Of a stretch of 21,969 nt of DNA, positions 21,298 through 21,969 are shown in pieces. The translations under genes were made by a program, and so were the position numbers. A model generated the notes under the pieces. It saw only the letters and a program-made list of their open reading frames with translations, had not been told where the DNA came from and did no database searches. This DNA comes from DATJFH01 sp035495815 (GTDB lineage Bacteria > Acidobacteriota > Terriglobia > Bryobacterales > Bryobacteraceae): contig DATJFH010000122.1 in assembly GCA_035495815.1 (NCBI GenBank), positions 1 to 21,969 of the forward strand, given 5' to 3'. Within the stretch, counting starts at the first letter, position 1. Each line of letters starts with the position of its first letter.

Positions 21298-21969
21298 AAC
21301 CGAAATCGCCGGTGACGGTGGAGAAGATCGATTTCAAGGGATGGCCGAACAGCTACCGGATGACCAACGGCGAACTGGAGCTGGTGGTGACGGGCGACGT
21401 GGGTCCGCGCGTGATCCGGCTCGGTTTCGTAGGCGGCCAGAATGTGTTCAAGGAGCACGCCGGCGAGATCGGGACGAGCGGTGAGCCGACGTGGCGGAAT
21501 CGCGGCGGCCACCGTCTGTGGGTAGGACCGGAACAGCCGCCGGACTCGCCGGTCACGTACGCGGTGGACAATTCTCCGGTACAGATCCGCGTGAAGCAGG
21601 GGACTATCGAGGCGACGGCGCCGGTCGAGCCGGGGTCCCGGCTGCAGAAGCAGATCGTGCTGAAGATGGCCGATGCGGGCGGCGGAGTCGAAGTGTTGCA
21701 CCGGATCACGAATCACAATCCCTGGACGGTGGAGCTGGCAGCCTGGGGTTTGACCGTGATGGCGCCGGGCGGGACGGGCGTCACCGGATTGCCGCCGCGG
21801 GGCACGCATCCGGAAGTGCTGCCGCCGACCAACCCGCTGGTGATCTGGGCGTTCACCGATTTGAGTGACAGGCGGTGGAAGTTCACGAAGAAGTACATCA
21901 TTCTCAAGCAGGACCGGAAGCAGCCGAGTCCTCAGAAGATCGGGCTGTTCAACCGCGACACCTTCGGGG
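21294..21969 (+). CDS. Galactose-mutarotase-like protein (DUF4380-like), 3' end outside window
   Basis: The frame opens at an ATG (21294) that overlaps the methyltransferase stop as ATGA and stays open to the window end (225 codons). The visible part begins with MKPKSPVTVEKIDFKGW and contains TNGELELVVTGDVGPRVIRLGF, GGHRLWVGPEQPP, and VEVLHRITNHNPWTVELAAWGLTVMAPGG. This all-beta pattern is typical of aldose-epimerase/mutarotase-like proteins of the DUF4380 kind, in which 'GPRV' and 'GGHRLW' segments recur. A carbohydrate-related substrate is inferred. The C-terminus is missing, so catalytic residues cannot be checked. Confidence 0.8.
   Translation, partial: MKPKSPVTVEKIDFKGWPNSYRMTNGELELVVTGDVGPRVIRLGFVGGQNVFKEHAGEIGTSGEPTWRNRGGHRLWVGPEQPPDSPVTYAVDNSPVQIRVKQGTIEATAPVEPGSRLQKQIVLKMADAGGGVEVLHRITNHNPWTVELAAWGLTVMAPGGTGVTGLPPRGTHPEVLPPTNPLVIWAFTDLSDRRWKFTKKYIILKQDRKQPSPQKIGLFNRDTFG

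Overview
The window is high-GC bacterial DNA with tightly packed genes, many ATGA start/stop overlaps and few intergenic gaps. The gene mix is an XRE/flotillin envelope operon, an HAE1-type RND pump, an ECF sigma/anti-sigma pair, a DUF155 protein, a CHAD protein, and large Pro/Ala-rich membrane proteins with TPR partners. This best fits an Acidobacteriota-like chromosome, perhaps the Solibacter/Bryobacter side. That assignment is an inference from gene content and style; no rRNA or other marker is present. There is no tRNA, rRNA, CRISPR array, transposase or phage gene.

Left part (1-4330). A minus-strand operon reads right to left: XRE regulator, His-rich NfeD/YuaF-like membrane protein, flotillin, then a gene cut by the window edge whose first residues (MALLER) would fit PspA/IM30. 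The first three genes are joined by 4-base ATGA overlaps. A near-consensus sigma-70 promoter with repeated operator-like half-sites lies upstream of the regulator. Divergent to it is an exported YVTN/YncE-type beta-propeller, followed by a small stress-type protein with a glycine-rich hydrophobic core.

Middle (4350-9878, minus strand). Two paralogous proteins share a cytoplasmic Pro/Ala-rich region, one membrane span and a C-terminal concanavalin/LamG-like domain predicted to lie outside the membrane. A 15-repeat TPR protein is translationally coupled to the second one. Only the first paralog carries an N-terminal zinc-binding Cys motif. This cluster is the best candidate here for an undescribed system.

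Regulatory and efflux block (10262-16866). A compact M50 site-2 protease faces an ECF sigma factor/anti-sigma operon. After a 409-base gap comes a two-gene RND efflux operon (lipoprotein adaptor plus inner-membrane pump) with no outer-membrane channel gene beside it.

Right part (16896-21969). A DUF155/RMND1-type membrane protein and a CHAD-domain protein diverge from a 38-base spacer centred on a perfect dyad. A bidirectional terminator separates the CHAD gene from a cold-shock protein gene. That gene has a strong promoter and a roughly 127-base leader containing a full intrinsic terminator, which suggests attenuation. The promoter overlaps the start of thiL on the other strand. thiL, an ASMT-like O-methyltransferase and a mutarotase-like protein (cut by the window end) form an ATGA-coupled operon.
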